In this document: in pieces, positions 1 to 10,807 of the stretch
How positions within the stretch are numbered: position 1 is the first letter of the stretch
Layout of the letters: the number at the start of each line of letters is the position of its first letter
Assembly: GCA_017506865.1 (NCBI GenBank)
Contig: JAFCMP010000124.1
Span: 620,001 to 684,000 of the forward strand
Direction of reading: 5' to 3'
Length of the DNA: 64,000 nt
DNA from: Tribonema minus
Lineage: Eukaryota > Sar > Xanthophyceae > Tribonematales > Tribonemataceae
The notes under the pieces: model-generated
The model's database searches: none
What the model saw: the letters and a program-made list of their open reading frames with translations, nothing else
What the model was told of the DNA's origin: nothing
Position numbers and translations under genes: made by a program

Positions 1-192
1 GACGGAGCAAGCATATCCTTTGTACTATGACAACACATGTACATGTGTATAGTATACACTTGCATGCAATAAAGTACACAACTATGCATGTGCATAAACG
101 ACAGGTGTACATGCAGCAAGCGTTGAGCACATTTCAAGCTAACCCTAAGCTCAAGCTCAACTTGTAGAGTTCAAGTTGCAAAGTTGAAGTAC

Positions 193-3100
193 CTGGACTT
201 GCGCGACATCTCCCTCTCCGCATCATCGGGGTCCACGCCCTGCGCCAGTAACAAGGGTTTGAGGTGAGCGTTGAAGTGAGGGGACAACGCGCATATGAGA
301 AGTTACAAACACGGGGACGCTCGGCAAGAAGACAATGTGAACACGAACCAGTGACCGGCCATAGGTGGCCGTGTTGAGGAGCTGCGACAGCACACTATGT
401 GCGGTAAAACACATTTGTGCGAGGAAATGCGCCGTATTCAAGATGCGTCACTGACGCATTACGGCATATTTTGGCATATGGCGCACGCAGCTGGCCGCCG
501 CAGTGCTCAGCAACAGCGGCACGGCACCACAGGCACCAGCAGCAGCAGATACCTACATACCTTGATGGCAGCGACGTCGGTGGGTGCTGGCATGTAGTAC
601 ACAACAGCGTCCAGCAGGGGCTGCACACCTGTCATGGTAGCGCAGTCGCAAAGCAGGATTGGTCGCTGCGCAGACGTCCATGCGACATCACAATTGCAGA
701 TTTCGGACACATTGGCATCTGTGCGTGCGTGTGTGCTTAGGGCGTGGGATAGTGGAATGCAGAGGAGGTTGATCACTCTGAGTTTAGGCCAGGGGACATC
801 ATAATTGTCGTACTGGACACAGCGCCAGGCTTAACATTAAAACTCAAATAAGAGGGTTGACGGGCCTGAGGGGAGCGGCGCCGCACAGCAGCGCCAAGCT
901 TGACATTCAAAGCTGATAGGGGGGGGTGACGCACCCAAAGGGAGCCGGTGCCGCCAAGAACATGCTGACACACAGATTTCAGTGACTATACCCACAAGGT
1001 AATACGTGTGGAGAAGCGCCGTTAACACTAGCCCTAACCCTGCCAGTCGACGAGCTGCTGTGCGCAATATGCCTAACCCTAACCCTAGCCCTATCGCAGC
1101 TGCACACTCCAGGTGCTCTATCCTGTCAGCAAAGCGCTGTTCGTTACGCGAGATCAGGACTGCCAGGGGCACGCTTGCACAGCCAAATGCTCCAGGTACT
1201 CAATGCCAGTCAGCGAGCTGCTGTGCGCAATATGCCCTACCCCTAATCGCAACTGTGACCGTGACCTTAACCTTAACCCAGGACTGCTAGGGGCGCGCTT
1301 GAGGCGGGAGGCACAGCTGACTGCGGACTGAAACGAGTGCCACACCTCACCCTGACCCTATTCAACACACAAAGCATGAGAGCTGAATATGCACCTGAAG
1401 GTGACGATGCACATTACGAGACGTGTCGTATAAAACAGCCTTTGCTTACCCTTGTTCTTGAAGGCAGTGCCTGTCAGCACGGGAACAAAGGCACCGCCGA
1501 GGGTGCCCTTGCGGAGGCACTCACGCAGCTTCTCCGTGTCCGGGGATACACCTGAGGGGGTGGGAGGGGGGGAAGTAGATTTGTTGTTGACAAACTTGAC
1601 AACTTGCTCAGATAGGGGGGACAGAAAAAAATTGTGGAATTGACGTGGCCAAATGACTGACCCGGTATGCAGTAGAGTATGCAACAAAACTTTGTAGTAA
1701 CTTATTTGACAACAATTTGATGCAGTTGAGCCCCAGTGGTGCTGTGCTGGTATGGCGCTCAGCATTAATTGCAGCGCGCATCTATGGAGGACCCTCGTGC
1801 AGAGCGGAGCGATAATCAAGGTATGCATATAGGGCCGTCGTGCTGAGCACTGCATCAAATTTTGTTTGACAACGTATTAATGCAATTAAGGCCTAGTGGT
1901 GCTAGTGCAGCGATCAACATTGGTTGCAGCATGTATGTACACATGTAGGGCCATCTTGCTGAGCGCCGCTGATCACGGGCGCATTCGTGCCGCAAAGCAC
2001 TCTCGAGGTAGTTCATGAAGATATCGGTGCTGCAACCATCTCTCGAGGTAGTTAATGAAGGAATTGCCGTCCTGCTTCACTTTCAGTTGCTGCGCATTGC
2101 GACATAATTGACGCTCTTCGTGTGACTGGCCCTCCAGTGGTCCACGAGAGTCACGTCGTGACTGCTTTCTTCAAGCAGTGACTTCCCCTCGATGTAGTTC
2201 TTGAGAGACTCACCACCCTGCTCCACGGCAAACTTTGTGGAACTGCTGAGCAATATGATGCACCTAACACTCTTCAAGCAGTGACTCACCCTCAAGGTAG
2301 TTCATGAGGCACTCGTCGTCCTGCTCCACGGCAAGCTCCACAAGCGTCTCGTGGTACTGCTTTGCGCTGGCCTTGAGCTCATCAGGGATCGGCGCCTGCA
2401 TACATACATATACGCGTGCGCATACGTTGTTGAAAATGATAGATAGTGAATGTCATTAGTATTGCTGTGGTCATGCATGAAGCATATGTAGTGTTTTACC
2501 TGATGGAAATGATGAAGGGGTGTAAGCACAAGCATAAGCGTACTTGGATGGAGGAGCGTATGAACACACGCTTTACAAAAGGGGGCGGCATCATCCCCCT
2601 AGTCACTGCGTGCGCATATTGATGTCATAGAAAATGAATGTAGTAGTGTCTGTTATTACACTTGTTGAGCTCCATGCACAGCTTCAGTGCTGCTGAGCGA
2701 TACACACAGCAGAAAACTTGCGCCAAAGCAGACGACGCTGCTGTTGGACGTGATACGATCACATGATTTGACGCACAAAGTCTTGTCTTACTGAGCATTA
2801 GTGACAATTCGCCGAGGCAGAATGCCAAGCAAAACATCGCAGTGTTACAGAGGAGCTTGCACGCATACAAAGCCATTTACTAAGGCAGGGTTTGATGCAA
2901 TGATAGTTCACAGGTGATGCCTGGTGCATGCTGGCTAGGGCTAGGATTGGGGTTAGGGTGAGTGGCGCTATGCAGCGCAATACCATATGACGTATAGCAC
3001 TGCAACGAAAAGTCTTGAAAAACCAAATGTGTTCAGCGAAAGCCATACAATTCAACCGAGTTCTTGGTCAGCAAGGCGTCGCACGGAATGCATCCGTCTA

Positions 3101-5323
3101 TGTGTGAAATATAACTTAAACGGCCTGCGCACTGTCAGCATTGGTGCGCGTGAATCCAGAATGACGCCTTTTTTGCGGAGTCGAATAACGACGTATTCCG
3201 GGCAAAAAAGCAACCATATCCAGTAGTGGACTTGTTGAAATGCAGCGTGTTGTTGAACTGTAGTCGTCCATTATTCGTTCATGATCTGTGCGGTGATAAA
3301 CTGCAGCTTGTGGGTGTTGCGTGCAGGCGATTATGAAGCCTGCGTGTAGCCAGCATCATCTATCAGCTAGCACGATGATCACTACCTCTGAAGTGTATGC
3401 ATGTGCGGCTTCTGCATGCAAGTGCACGTGCGCCTTCTACAGGCAGTAAACACGTGCGTAGCGATGACATTTTGCACAGCAGTGCTGCCATCATGGATGG
3501 TTGGTTAAGTGCTATCGTGATTTTTGCTGATTGCGCTGCACTTGCAAATCTGTTTGTTTGGTTGTACAGCCAGCTCTAAGCTGCCGGTCGCATTCAAGGC
3601 ATATGGAGTCAGCAATACTTGATGCCGCGTATGGACGATGCTGCTTCACATGCTTACGGCCAGCCAAAGCTGGCGAACCCGTGTGCCAGTGATGACACAC
3701 ACCGGATGAAAAGGGAGAAAATACTATTGCGCCCAAAGCATTGTGATGTGGCATCATTGCGGTGTATTGCGTTCTGTGAGCAAAAAGTGCCATCATCTGT
3801 GACAAGAGCGCACATCCGCAACCAGTGTGCGGATTGCTGCCAGGCACGCATCGCGGCGGTCAAGTGATGGTACATGTGCAGTTTCCACTCAATGCAACTC
3901 AATGATGAAGTAATGTCAAGGTGACATAGCACACACTGGCGAACCTGGCACCCATTGCAGTGGTCACGAGTTGATCACCAGTCGAATTGAGGTATGCATG
4001 ACCTCATGAGAGGACAGATTGAAGTTTGTCATTGGCACAATTGTGCACTGAGACAGTTCATCGCAATGTTGAAGTTTGTCAACAGCGATGCTGAGGCAAT
4101 CGTCACAGGACTCAAAACTTGCCGTGACCAGTGTTGTTGAAACGTGATGAACAAGCAATCGAAAATGTTGAAATATTCAGATGCTCGGTGTTGGTTTCAT
4201 TTTGCTCACCTCGTCAACGGGGATGCGGTCGTACTTGGCCCCCATCTCCTCGCCGCTCCAGATGACCGCCTCCATCGTCACCAGGTCAATCACGCCTGCA
4301 AAGTCGCTCTCCTGGCCAATGGGCAGCTGCAGGATCGCGGGAACGGAGTTCAGGTTCGTCTTGATCATGTCCACGCACCGGTAGAAGTTGGCCCCCGTGC
4401 GGTCCATCTTGTTGATGAAGCACATGCGGGGGACGCCGTACTTGTCGGCTTGGCGCCAGACAGTTTCGGACTGGGGCTCCACCCCCGCGACACCATCGAA
4501 GACGGCGACGGCGCCGTCGAGCACACGCAGGGAGCGCTCGACCTCCAGGGTGAAGTCGACGTGGCCGGGGGTGTCAATGATGTTGATGCGGTGGTCCATC
4601 CATGCGCAGGTGGTGGCGGCGGAGGTGATGGTGATGCCGCGCTCCTGCGATGCAGAGTGTCGCAGGCTGACATGTCAGCGTGCGTGCGTGGTGACAGTTT
4701 TTCGACGAATCACGAAAACAGAGTTTTGGCCTGCCTGCAGAGAATGGTGCAATGCAATCACGACACGAATGATGGCTTCAAAGAACCAGCCGCCGTCTGC
4801 TGAAAACTGAAAATCCTGGCAAAACTGCCACGCGCGTCAACCACCGTTCATGTTGCATCTTGATTGAATGGGGTGCCATCGGAGAAGCTGGCCAGCTGCC
4901 AGGGAGTGGCAGATGGTTTAAAGCACTCTGCAGTAAGTTAACTGTATAAATCACCTGCTCCTGCTCCATCCAATCCATGGTGGCGCCACCCTCGTGCACC
5001 TCCCCAATCTTGTAGGACTTGCCAGTGTAGTACAGGATGCGCTCCGTCGTCGTGGTCTTGCCAGCATCGATGTGAGCCATGATGCCGATGTTACGGTACT
5101 GCTCCAGAGCCACCTTGCGCCCCGACTTGACGTCCGCATTCATAGACAGCCTGCTGGCAGGGGCACTGTGTCGGCTCGTAGAGACGACAGCCCTGCGCTG
5201 ACCTACTGGTTGAACCCATGAGCTGGCGAAGGGCTTGCCCTTCACGGCCAGGGAGGTAGCGGGGGCAAAGGCGGAGGCCCCGCCGATGCCGCACAGCAGC
5301 GAGACAGCCACAGCGGTCTTCAT
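193..5323 (-). CDS. Plastid-targeted translation elongation factor G (5' part, six exons, runs off window)
   Basis: EF-G is the GTPase that drives tRNA-mRNA translocation on bacterial-type ribosomes; this copy is predicted to act in the plastid. Exons on the minus strand: 5323-4955, 4644-4210, 2395-2290, 1551-1450, 628-561, 239-193; phases agree at all junctions and the gene continues beyond position 1. Residues 1-20 form a hydrophobic signal peptide ending ASA-FAP, with Phe at the expected cleavage site, followed by a Ser/Arg-rich transit-like stretch; the bacterial-like body starts near residue 68. GTPase motifs are intact: [15 protein letters not shown] (G1), [11 protein letters not shown] (G2 region), DTPGHVDF (G3) and NKMDR (G4). 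Later exons encode the family segments [35 protein letters not shown] and [16 protein letters not shown]. The Met at 5323 is chosen because it opens the signal peptide. The intron after exon 3 holds decayed copies of that exon's end. Identification is very secure; plastid targeting rests on the leader. Confidence 0.93.
825..955. repeat. Short tandem repeat, about 66 bp, two copies
   Basis: Two diverged units sit in the EF-G intron between exons 4 and 5. Both contain ccag/aagctt-acatt followed by a G-run, tgacg and an agg-gag-cgg-gccgc block. No coding capacity is visible. Confidence 0.5.
1030..1310. repeat. Intronic tandem repeat (about 165 bp period) with telomere-like CCCTAA motifs
   Basis: The segment gagctgctgtgcgcaatatg occurs near 1050 and again near 1213, with similar flanks (ccagtc before, cctaaccct or ccctacccct after). 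Runs of CCCTAA-type motifs are interleaved. It lies within the EF-G intron between exons 4 and 5. Confidence 0.6.
1988..2235 (-). repeat. Array of decayed copies of the EF-G exon 3 end
   Basis: Read on the minus strand, the intron after exon 3 (real exon end NYLEG at 2290) contains three further versions: 2235-2188 reads approximately [15 protein letters not shown], about 2070-2040 reads [14 protein letters not shown], and about 2015-1990 reads FMNYLES. Each resembles the coding end of exon 3, and none has a convincing upstream splice acceptor. They are not needed for a continuous EF-G reading frame, so they look like duplicated junction fragments rather than exons. Confidence 0.75.
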
Positions 5324-5639
5324 TTGCTGCGGGAGTGCCTGCTGCCAAACCTGAGGCTCTGCTCAGAGTCTCTCTGATGTCAGGCCCCGAGTCACTCGCC
5401 TGTTCCGAGTCTTTCAAACGAAAAGAGCGTGAGTGTTGCCCAGAACCAATTTAATTTCAACTTGTGCAGCATTTTGATGTCGACATTACGAACGTGAGTT
5501 GCTGAAGCCTGGGACAGCCCCATAGTGCTGCTGCAAAAAACCTGAGGCTCTGCGTCTGATCAGGTACGAGACTACTTACACTCGGAGTCCTTCCCTCGGT
5601 AGTTGGGGTTAGGTTAGGGTTACAGATGCAACAGGAAGT

Positions 5640-5815
5640 CAGCAGAAATCATGCACATCATGAGCTCCAGTGCCTCAATCAAGTCATGACATACTAGCCA
5701 ACTTGAAGCACATCAGCAGATCAGCCCAATGCACCAGTGAAGTCAGCATATCAGTGTGTTCAAGCAGCTCAGACAGCTCAGCAGGTCAAGCGCATCATGG
5801 CCTCTAATGCCTCAT
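5640..5815. repeat. Degenerate CA/TCAAG-rich repeat, first block
   Basis: Contains units such as ctccagtgcctcaa, gaagtcagcat and cagtgtgttcaagca that recur in the block at 7985-8345. It appears to be a member of one dispersed or locally tandem repeat family. Confidence 0.55.
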
Positions 5816-6559
5816 AATAGCCCTGCGGGCTGGGGGAAAGTCCTAGGGACGCGTGTAGATAGAGTGCACCATGGTGCTACTAAAAGCAACAGGAGCATTG
5901 TGTTTGCTCACAAGCTGTGGAAATTTGATGACAGGGTTGTTGTATTGCAAACATGTTGGAACGCTGGTCATGCGGACAGGCACAGTGTTGTCAGTGCACA
6001 GCAGCAGACTCTGAGGAAGCAGGGGCACAGGAGGCGGCACATGTGACAACGTGTGCAATGAAATAATTAATATCTTACAAATGCCCAAAAGCTGATTGCA
6101 AATCAACACGGGAGCATAACTTTCCCTTAAACTCGAGAGACTTCAAGCGCAAATTTCAGCCACGCTGAGCTGCAGGTAAGCAGCCATTTCGTGCGTTCGA
6201 AGGGCTGCGCGAATGTGATGACTGCTCCACCGCCTGGGGTTATTAAAGGCATAACCACACCCGACGCTGCTTCATTGCACACTGCAGATGTGTATGTTGG
6301 CAAGCAGGGCAAAGTAGGAGTTCAGCACACAATGTAACATATGTATGTTATGGTTGTTGATACCACATAATGTAGCTTCAAACGCATACACTGTCCAAAG
6401 GGAATGCTCTTACTCCACGCAGGTTTTATGGCAGTATCAGAAGTGTGCTATCACGTCCTGCTGTGCCAGCTTGGTCTGCGCCTCAGCTGCTCTCATACCA
6501 CATGATGCTGTTGACACCAGTGCATTGTTGGTATCACCTGGCCTCTTGAAGAATGCATT

Positions 6560-7170
6560 ACCATGACACCGGCTGCCAGATGGCAGTCCAATGCTCACGA
6601 CGCGCCAAGTCAACCGAGCACAACTTGCTGCGTGCTCACTGCATGCATGGCCCAGTGTGACAGCATGCACAGGCAGCTCCGCAAGCCTCGCATGTTGCAT
6701 ATGTCTTCAGCTGCAGTCAGCCCAAGGCAGTCACCATCGAAATAGGTGGCAAGGACCGGCCATGGCAGTTCAATGTTCATAAGTCGCCAATTCAACCGAC
6801 CGCAACCTGATGCGTGCTCACTGCATACACGGCCCAATGTGACAGCATGCACTGGCAGCTCTGCAAGCCTCGCATGTTGCACATGTCTTCAGCTGCAGCC
6901 AGCCCAGGCCAGTCGCCGTTGCAAACAGTTGGCAAGTACCAGCCATGAAAATTCATGACTGATGAGTCGCCAAGTCTATCGATCGCAGTCTTCTGCGTGC
7001 TCACTGCCCTGTTTGACAGCATGCAGCTCTGCAAGCCTCAGGCTTCTATGTTGAATCGAGGCTCCAGCTTCAGTCAGCCAGGCCAGTTGCCTTTGCGAAC
7101 AGTTGGCAAGCACCACCTATGGAGGTTCAGTGCTGACGGGTCGCCAAATCAACCGACCACAATTTGCTGC
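6560..7170. repeat. Satellite-like tandem repeat, about 180 bp, nearly four units
   Basis: The anchors cgccaa..caaccga and gcgtgctcactg recur at about 6602, 6783, 6966 and 7141, a period of 175-183 bp. Each full unit also contains gacagcatgca, gcaagcctc and cagtcagcc-type blocks. Short open frames inside the array are by-products of the repeat. Confidence 0.85.
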
Positions 7171-7984
7171 ATACCTGCATGTCACCTTAATCACCAGTGC
7201 CGTGCTCCTCCTGCTCGTCGAGTAGCTTAACTTGGACTTGCCGGCAGCAGCCCATCGTCGCAACAGCTTGTGCCCAGGCATTCAGACCGTTGCATGAGAC
7301 ACGCTCCTCATGGGTACCACTTAATCCACAGCTGCATTTCGGCGTATGCTGCACACACGTGTGGTAGCTGAGCCTAGTCATGCTCAGCAGGTGTGTCGAA
7401 ATTAACTCCAGTGGTGTTGATGCTTCTCCAGCCATTACCATGGGCTTCATTCGCCGTGGTCAATACCAGCATTGCTGCCACAGTGGCTCAGCGCTGCTGA
7501 CCGTGAAGCAAGGGCTGTTGCTGCACCTCGCTCGGCATCAGTTCTCGCGTGCTGCGTTAGCCTCGCTCAGGCAGCACCACTGTGTTGGCCTCCGCGAGCT
7601 GTGCCGCACGGCTGCTCCTTCGTGTTGTGCGCGCCTACGCTTTGAACAAGTCTCACCACTTGTTACAGGCTCATTTGGCCTCCGCTGCACTGCTCTCGTT
7701 TCTGTAGCGCAGCTGTTCATGATGTGACATGAATACCGGCGATTATATCGGGTTTTCGGTGGACACACACAGAAACTCTTTTAATCCGAATAAACCCTGT
7801 TTTTGAGGCTTTATAATTACCCACAGCATCACACAAATGGTCTGCTGCAGATCTGTTGCATCATCATCATACCTAACAGTATGGTCTGTTCCATGCACCA
7901 AACAGGATGAGAAACAGGCTTCTACTTCACAAGTTATTGCGATTTTGGGTCTTTTGCACGATGTGCAAACGGAGACCTAGTGAC

Positions 7985-8345
7985 TTCGTCCCTAGGAATT
8001 CAAGTCATAACTAGTCAAGCACTTCAGCATGTCAGCGTCTCATTCAAGTCAGCATGCCAGTGTGTTCAAGCACCCCAGCCAATACAGCACCCAGCGTCTC
8101 ATGGGCTCCAGTGCCTCAACCAAGACATGACCAGTCAAGCACATTGCACATCAGCCCATGTCTGCGCACTGCATCCACGAAGTCAGCATGTCAGTGCGTT
8201 TCAAGCACCTCAGCCGACTCAACAGGTCAGGAATTCCTGACTAGTCAAGCACATCAGCACATCAGACCACATCAGTGCATCAATGAAGTCAGTACGTCAA
8301 GTGTGTTTCATGCACCTCAACCAACTCAACGGCTCAAACACGTCA
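7985..8345. repeat. Degenerate CA/TCAAG-rich repeat, second block
   Basis: About three diverged units of roughly 110-120 bp with gaagtcagcatg, cagtg(c/t)gtt(t)caagcacc and gactagtcaagcac, related to the block at 5640-5815. Confidence 0.6.
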
Positions 8346-8453
8346 TGGTCCTGCCCCATGCGCTCCCCTGCCCCAACCCGCAGCGCGCACGCGGGCCGCG
8401 CGCGCACACACGCAGCGCGAACCCCCCCCCCCCCCCCCTTCTAACACATCAAC

Positions 8454-8604
8454 CTTGCAGCTGCACCATGCACTCCTCGTACCCCGCGCCGCGCAGCCAC
8501 TTGGCGTACTTGGCGTAGTGCTGCGACACCTACGCCTCCGTCTCTCTTGGAATATCAAGAATGAACTCCTGCCAGACCTCGGGAGGTGTCCCCTCCGGCA
8601 CCAG
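8454..8604 (-). pseudogene. Unrecognised exon-like fragment with an in-frame stop
   Basis: On the minus strand, after a possible acceptor (ccgtgcag), one frame reads LVPEGTPPEVWQEFILDIPR then ETEA, a TAG, and VSQHYAKYAKWLRGAGYEEC followed by MVQLQ, and it ends near a possible GT donor just before a poly-G/poly-C tract at about 8422-8438. The amino-acid texture (charged, amphipathic, not low-complexity) is protein-like on both sides of the stop. I do not recognise the family. It may be a decayed exon, or two exons separated by a feature I cannot see. TAG also ends the RRM gene at 42001, so stop reassignment is unlikely. Confidence 0.35.
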
Positions 8605-10073
8605 CTGCACGGGGCACGTGGTAACAGCGAGCAGCCGAGGGCGCGCGTGTGGCAGTGAGCAGCTGGGCACAGTGTCAAAATACGTGAAGCGAACGCAAGG
8701 GAGCTACAGTTGGCAACGCGCAACGGCACGTGCGAGTGGCCGTGAGAGCAGCGGTGGGCGCAGATGGCAGAAGGCAGCGGGGCGCTGGACGCAGCGAGCT
8801 GCAGCACGTACAGCTGGCAGTGCGCCGATGGCGGTGAGCAGCGACAGGGGTGTGTGGACTGCAGTGAGCGGCGGCGGCGCAGATGACAGCAGGCACTTGG
8901 CGGCCGGCCGCTGTGATGAAATACCATGAAAGTTGAAGTAAAACTTCAATACATTGTCACAAGGAAGACGCCACCACCAAGAGTAAGCTTGACTTCAAGG
9001 TCTCAGCTGTTTCGCGCCCTACGTGAGCTTTGATGAGCAGAATAACTTCACAAAGGTCATGTGTACGATCCCTTCCGCACCTTCTACAACTTCAGAGGGC
9101 ATGCATGTAGTCCTGTCCGCACCTCGTGCGCGTGAGCTGCGCAACAGGTTCAAACTCGCATGTGTGCATACATTTACAACTGGAGCATGCATCGGGTTCA
9201 AACTCGTACATGTGCATATATGTAGTTATACCTGGAGCATGCATGTGTAGGAGTACTTCTCAAGGAAATGTCTATACTTCGGTACGTGAAGTGCTGCAAC
9301 TACATATCCACTCCGCACCTCGTGAGTGTGAGCTGCATGCCGGGGTGATGGCGCGTGTCAGCGCTGACGAACGTGCAGAGGTACGCAAGGTCCGGCTCCA
9401 CGTGCACGCACGCTCCGTGCGCCCATGCGGGCTCGTTCCGCCCTGTACAGCGGAGAGGCAGCAGCGCAGGGGGTCAGGCACGTCAAAACGACGTGCGGCA
9501 AATCTGCACAAGCACGTGATGTCCGCTTCAACACCAGCGAGTGCAACCACCCTACCCCCCAACTCCCCCCCCCCACACTTTGCCAAGGCCTTTCAGTGTG
9601 CCATTGCCGTGCTGGACGCAGTCCTTTTGAAACCAGTGGCGCCACTGCTGCGGCGTGTAGATGCTGGAGGGGCATGCATGGCTTTCAATCAAGGCGACGC
9701 TCAGAGAGTGAGCGCGGTGCAGATCGAGGAAAGGGCATGCCAACCCCCCAACTTCAACTTCAACTGGAACGTCACGTACAAGGTGCGCGCACCTGGCCTT
9801 GCCAGCAATGGTGATGGTACTCTATTGCTGCTTTCTGACACATCGTGGATCCTGACCACAACTTAAGTAGTTCGACACAGCAGAATGCTGATGGACGGGC
9901 GCTGCTGCACCTGTTGAGCGCTGCTGCTTCAACATGGCCCTGAGCACAGCTGCTCGCCGTGTGTCGCTACACCTAGGTGTTGGGCCCCGCTGCCTGGTGC
10001 AATTCCAACGGCTGCTTCAAGAGCATGTGCAAGTAACAAACTACGGCCTGTACGCCACATGATAGTAATTGTA

Positions 10074-10145
10074 CAAATGAGGTATTGCGCTGCCCATATA
10101 CTCCTGGAACAAATGAGGTCTTGCGTTGCCCAAACACTCCTGGAA
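10074..10145. repeat. 36-bp tandem duplication
   Basis: Two adjacent units share aatgaggt(a/c)ttgcg(c/t)tgccca and actcctggaac. It may be a duplicated splice-junction segment of an unrecognised gene. Confidence 0.55.
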
Positions 10146-10302
10146 CGCATGCTCCATGCGTCCTTGCAGTTCGAAGCACATGTGCTTGCGCAACAGCGGT
10201 GCACGCCCAGCCACAGAGACGCGGTCGCGGCCGTCAGCGCCGCCATGACCGAACAGGCGCAAGCGTGGAGGAAGTGAATGCGCTGCGCGCGATGCTGCAC
10301 CC

Positions 10303-10467
10303 CTGTGGCGAGCCCACGGTCACGTCCACGGAGGACACGGCGTGGGCGACCCTCAGGGCGAGCACTGCCACCTGCGCCGGCCGGCAGGTGCCGTGGTCGT
10401 GGGCCTGTCGCCCCTGCGCCAGGGTGCGAGCATCAATCGCCTGGGCGCGTACGCGAACCATTTTCCG
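10303..10467 (+). CDS. Unassigned coding-like patch ending at a strong GTAAGT donor
   Basis: One plus-strand frame ends at GTAAGT (10468) and reads DPQGEHCHLRRPAGAVVVGL then SPLRQGASINRLGAYANHFP. A different frame just upstream reads EEVNALRAMLHPCGEP. Both look protein-like, but they are not in the same frame and I recognise neither. The patch lies only about 340 bp before the RAD54 start codon, so it may be the remains or the end of another gene, or transcribed leader sequence. It could also be chance. Confidence 0.22.
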
Positions 10468-10807
10468 GTAAGTGATGCTGTCGGATCTGCTCGCATATGA
10501 TGTTCAACGCACTCAAGCGTAGTTGGCGAGCGCCAACAGTCAAAAAAGGCTGGGTTCGCAAACATAGCACATCCCGCGAGTTCAAACGAAAAGCGCGCCA
10601 AAACGAGCAGAAAGAAAAGAGTGGTGTGACGCGGTGTGCGACGCTGCAAGGCTGCCTCCCAGCACGTGGCTGCGCGCAAAGATTGCCAAGATCAGAGGGA
10701 AAGTGCGTCTGACTTTGCGCTGAGGCGGTAACATCCGTGCTAAACATGCATCACAGAACTTCAAGACTGATGATGCGATGAGCTAGCCTATAGAGCAAGC
10801 TGCTGTG

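Larger units (their letters stand above)
5324..10807. other. Spacer between divergent EF-G and RAD54 genes
   Basis: No gene can be confidently assigned here. The stretch holds three tandem-repeat blocks, an exon-like fragment with a stop on the minus strand near 8.5 kb, short tandem repeats around 9.1-9.3 kb (two related units with ggttcaaactcg and ctggagcatgcat) and an unassigned coding-like patch near 10.3-10.47 kb. Because the flanking genes diverge, promoters of both should lie here, but I see no distinct promoter element. Confidence 0.6.

Noticed and set aside
8343-8927. 194-codon minus-strand open frame
   Set aside because: Arg/Ser/Cys-rich shadow of GC-rich DNA; the protein-like signal at 8454-8604 is in a different frame.
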